Position numbers and translations under genes: made by a program. From contig PLNW01000152.1 in assembly GCA_003142855.1 (NCBI GenBank), positions 1 to 63,421 on the forward strand: 63,421 bases of DNA, in the 5' to 3' direction. This DNA comes from Myxococcales bacterium. GTDB taxonomy: Bacteria; Myxococcota_A; Polyangia; Fen-1088. Below the pieces are notes generated by a model. The model saw nothing but the letters and a program-made list of their open reading frames with translations, did no database searches and was not told where the DNA came from. Shown here one piece after another: positions 60,987 through 63,421 of the stretch (the first letter of the stretch is position 1; each line of letters starts with the position of its first letter).

Positions 60987-63103
60987 GGACCTTTGGCTGT
61001 CACCGGCGCATCGCTGTCGGTCGTGGTTTCGTCGCCAAGTTCGCCGTACATATTGCTACCCCAGCATTTCACGACTCCGCCCCGCACCAGGACGCACGCG
61101 TGATCGCCACCGACCGATAGTGCCTTCACATCCGCGATTCCGCCCACCTTCGTCGGCGCGCTGGCCGACGGTTCCCAACACGAGACGGTCCCGTCAGCCA
61201 TCAGCCCGCAGACCATGAAGTTGGCGGATAGCGCGGCAGCGTTCCCGAGCCCTGCAACCGTCGTCGGGCTCGTGACCACGCTGGCGAAGCCAGGGAGGTG
61301 GCCCCAGCACTGGACCGCGCCGGTCTTCAGCAGGGCGCAGGTGAAGTCGTAACCCGAGGCGACCGACGCTGCATCCGTGATTCCGAACACCTGGCGCGGC
61401 GAGTATCGTCCGTCAGTGGTCTGGTCGCCGAGTTGTCCAGCGTCATTGGCGCCCCAGCAATAGATCTGGCCGGTCTTCAGCACCATGCATGTGTGGTTGC
61501 CTCCAGCGCTGACCTGCAAGGCAGCAGTAAACCCCGTGATGGCATGGGGTGTGTCCTCTTCCGGCGCAACGTCAGGATCGGCGCCCGACTGTCCCTGGTC
61601 GTTGATTCCCCAGCAGCTCACGGTAGACGCGCCTGACGAGTCGGCTGCCACGACGCATGTGTGGAGGCCCCCGAGAGAAATCCCGGTGACATTGTTGAGG
61701 CCGGGAACTGGACCGGGGCTGGGGCGCATCGCTGATGAGTTGTCGCCGAGGAGTCCTCCGATCCCCCAGCCCCAACAGCTCACGCTCTTGTCAGAAAGGA
61801 CCGCACAGGAGCGAGTCTGGCCTGCGCCCATGAGCATGGCATTGCTGAGGTTCACGACTGGGAAAACCGTCGGGTCAGGCGGGCTCGCCTGATTGGCGAC
61901 CTGGCCCATCCCGAGTTCGCCGCTGTCGTTTCGACCCCAGCATCGGGCCGTGCCATCCGACACGACAGCACATGTCGTCTGCGAGCCCGCGCTCACGGCA
62001 GTGTAGTACAGCCCGCCGCAGGCGCTCAGATCGGGGTTGCACACCGAGAGACTTGCGCAATCGGCCGCTCCAACGCACGAGCTCTTGCAGCCGGTGAGAG
62101 TGCAGGCGTAGGCATTGCAGTTGGTGGGCTTTGCGGCTGGCGTGCAGGTGGCGCTCGTTCCGGCGCAGTGGGCGGGTGGTGTGTATTGGTTGCCGTCGCA
62201 GTTGGCGTCCGCACATACGGTGGACGAGTCCTTGAACCCGTCCGCAGGACAATCAGGAGAGTTGCCAGTGCAGTTCTCCGCCTGGTCGCACGAGTTGCTC
62301 GCTGCCCGACATACCGTGCTTGATGGGGCTGGTCCACAGACGCCCTTGGTGCATGTCTGGCACGCGCCCGCGCAGTCGCTGCGTTGCAAGCACTGCACGC
62401 ACTGATTTGCCGTGGCGTCGCACAGGCTTCCTGCCGCACTGGCCGCGCAGTGCTTGTTCTGCGTGCATGGCACGCACATGCCGCTGGTCGCGCAGGCAGG
62501 GGTTCCTGACCGGCCTCCACAATCGTCGTCGCTGGAGCACTTCGCGCATCGGCTGCCCAAGCACAGAGGAGCCGTGGGTGAACAATCCTTGTCCGTGCTA
62601 CAAGTGCCGAGTGCATCCACTGGCGGTACGCCGGGGACAACGTCCGCCGCCGGCGCGTCGGAGGCAGTGCTAACGACCGGCGCATCAGGGGGGACGCTGC
62701 CGACCGGTGCGTCGGGCGGGACGCTGACGGTTGGCGTGTCCGCGGAAACGGCCGGCGCGTCAGGGGAAATGCCCGAAGCTGGCCCGTCTGCCGTCACCAC
62801 CAACGGAACGTCGGGACTTGCGACGTCCATTGAGAGGTTTCCTGACGTGTCGCCGCCGCTCTCGACACTTGGCGGGCCATCCAAGCCAACCCCAGCATCC
62901 GCGGCAGCAACGCCGACGCCGTCGCTGGCCCCGCCATCTGAAGCCCGCACGCACTGCCAGGTGGCAGTACAAACGTAGCCAGCCAGGCAGGGATCCGTGG
63001 GCGTGCAGACGCTCCAGTCCCGTTTCAGACCGCAGGCAAGTCCCAGCGTCGCGGGCACGACCAGGATTGCAACCTTCAAACGTACAACTTCTCTGTTTGT
63101 CAT
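60983..63103 (-). CDS. RCC1-repeat lipoprotein
   Basis: The 706-aa protein has a probable lipoprotein signal (lipid Cys 24, relaxed lipobox GLAC). An Asp/Pro/Val-rich linker follows (to about residue 165). A Cys-rich region with pairs of C-x(4-9)-C follows (about 165-365). The C-terminal half (about 370-700) has seven RCC1-type repeats, each ending CWG, such as CWGRNDSGELGMG, CWGANDAGQLGD and CWGSNMYGELGD, and should fold as a seven-bladed propeller. Surface RCC1 proteins are common in myxobacteria; the ligand is unknown. It is the first gene of a coupled minus-strand block with two glycosyltransferases. Confidence 0.82.
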   Translation of the reverse strand: MTNREVVRLKVAILVVPATLGLACGLKRDWSVCTPTDPCLAGYVCTATWQCVRASDGGASDGVGVAAADAGVGLDGPPSVESGGDTSGNLSMDVASPDVPLVVTADGPASGISPDAPAVSADTPTVSVPPDAPVGSVPPDAPVVSTASDAPAADVVPGVPPVDALGTCSTDKDCSPTAPLCLGSRCAKCSSDDDCGGRSGTPACATSGMCVPCTQNKHCAASAAGSLCDATANQCVQCLQRSDCAGACQTCTKGVCGPAPSSTVCRAASNSCDQAENCTGNSPDCPADGFKDSSTVCADANCDGNQYTPPAHCAGTSATCTPAAKPTNCNAYACTLTGCKSSCVGAADCASLSVCNPDLSACGGLYYTAVSAGSQTTCAVVSDGTARCWGRNDSGELGMGQVANQASPPDPTVFPVVNLSNAMLMGAGQTRSCAVLSDKSVSCWGWGIGGLLGDNSSAMRPSPGPVPGLNNVTGISLGGLHTCVVAADSSGASTVSCWGINDQGQSGADPDVAPEEDTPHAITGFTAALQVSAGGNHTCMVLKTGQIYCWGANDAGQLGDQTTDGRYSPRQVFGITDAASVASGYDFTCALLKTGAVQCWGHLPGFASVVTSPTTVAGLGNAAALSANFMVCGLMADGTVSCWEPSASAPTKVGGIADVKALSVGGDHACVLVRGGVVKCWGSNMYGELGDETTTDSDAPVTAKGP

Positions 63104-63172
63104 CAGTGAAGTTCTCGGCAAGGGGTTGAAAAAGTTGTGTGTTGGCTGGAAGAAGGCGAAGCGAAGGCAGGA

Positions 63173-63421
63173 TCAGTTGGGTTTGTATTCGTCAGCGCCA
63201 CAGTCGCAGGCAGCGCCTATGGGCCGTGTGTCGCCGTCGATGTCGTCGGGAGGGCAGGTTGTGCCGCCGGCGTTCACGCAGGGGGAGGTCGCGGTTAGGT
63301 GGTAGTTGGTGCCCAGGTTCGGCGTTGTCGACGTCGACGTGGTGGCGTTGGTTGTGCAGGATGATGAGATCTGGAGACCGCCGTTTCCGCTAGCGAGAAT
63401 GCCGGTCAGAGTGTACGTCTG
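63173..63421 (-). CDS. C-terminus of beta-helix surface protein (runs off right edge)
   Basis: A minus-strand frame enters from the right edge and ends with TGA at 63173-63175. The 82 visible residues include NYHLTATSPCVNAG, DDIDGDTRPIG and CDCGADEY, the ending of 'choice-of-anchor Q' right-handed beta-helix proteins found in myxobacteria and others. Such proteins are secreted and often surface bound. The start is outside the window. The RCC1 lipoprotein begins 69 bases downstream on the same strand. Confidence 0.75.
   Translation of the reverse strand, partial: QTYTLTGILASGNGGLQISSSCTTNATTSTSTTPNLGTNYHLTATSPCVNAGGTTCPPDDIDGDTRPIGAACDCGADEYKPN

Overview
High-GC bacterial DNA that looks like a member of the Myxococcota (Polyangia-like). 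The pointers are long Gly/Ser/Thr-linker lipoproteins with Cys-rich repeat domains, an RCC1-repeat lipoprotein, a Ser/Thr protein kinase next to a PEGA/TPR protein, a hybrid histidine kinase, LL-diaminopimelate aminotransferase, and a large STAND/HEAT ATPase. The taxonomy is inferred from gene content and style; there is no rRNA or other marker gene that settles it. Many genes are translationally coupled by ATGA or GTGA overlaps.

Layout. 1-1961 is a debris zone: the N-terminus of a lipoprotein running off the left edge, an SGNH hydrolase lacking its nucleophile block, an intact CBS protein, a headless receiver-domain fragment and a 39-codon signal-peptide stub coupled to the next operon. 1958-7602 (minus) is a tight L-fucose operon: lactonase, zinc dehydrogenase, fucose permease and GH95 alpha-L-fucosidase. 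It is followed by a divergent GH27 alpha-galactosidase lipoprotein (8098-9918). 9927-16878 holds a GT-C glycosyltransferase, a decayed Cys-rich remnant, two Cys-rich lipoproteins, a ComEC-like metallo-beta-lactamase/DUF3006 pair and a 163-bp palindromic element. 17006-25092 has a hybrid kinase, MerR-TPR/tsaE/mgtC, topB, a truncated lipoprotein and a vapBC-like toxin-antitoxin pair. 25097-30896 holds SprT-DUF2786/hemG, a methyltransferase, and metY/cysK for sulfur assimilation.

30956-36377: a TerB-like protein, then a SulP-STAS-cNMP transporter facing a cyclic-nucleotide-gated K+ channel only 4 bp away, a MetF-like protein, and tRNA-Lys and tRNA-Glu. 36626-39733: PilZ, zapA, a candidate 6S RNA, 5-formyl-THF cyclo-ligase and rny, the classic zapA-ssrS-ygfA order. 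40084-44052: a 1322-aa membrane STAND ATPase with HEAT repeats, bracketed by inverted repeats. 45315-54649: a DUF3395-like protein, a secreted TldD-type protease, dapL and murA (cell-wall precursors) with a small two-finger protein between them, a porin-like protein, and lipB/gltA. 54794-63421: a PhaR DNA-binding domain protein, then a minus-strand block reading RCC1 lipoprotein, two GT-C membrane glycosyltransferases, Ser/Thr kinase, PEGA/TPR protein, and the tail of a beta-helix surface protein at the right edge.

Most genes are housekeeping or envelope functions. The best candidates for something new are the STAND-TM-HEAT protein, the paired cNMP-domain transporter and channel, the 14-module CGxxGxPCC lipoprotein, the candidate 6S RNA and the uncatalogued palindromic intergenic elements.
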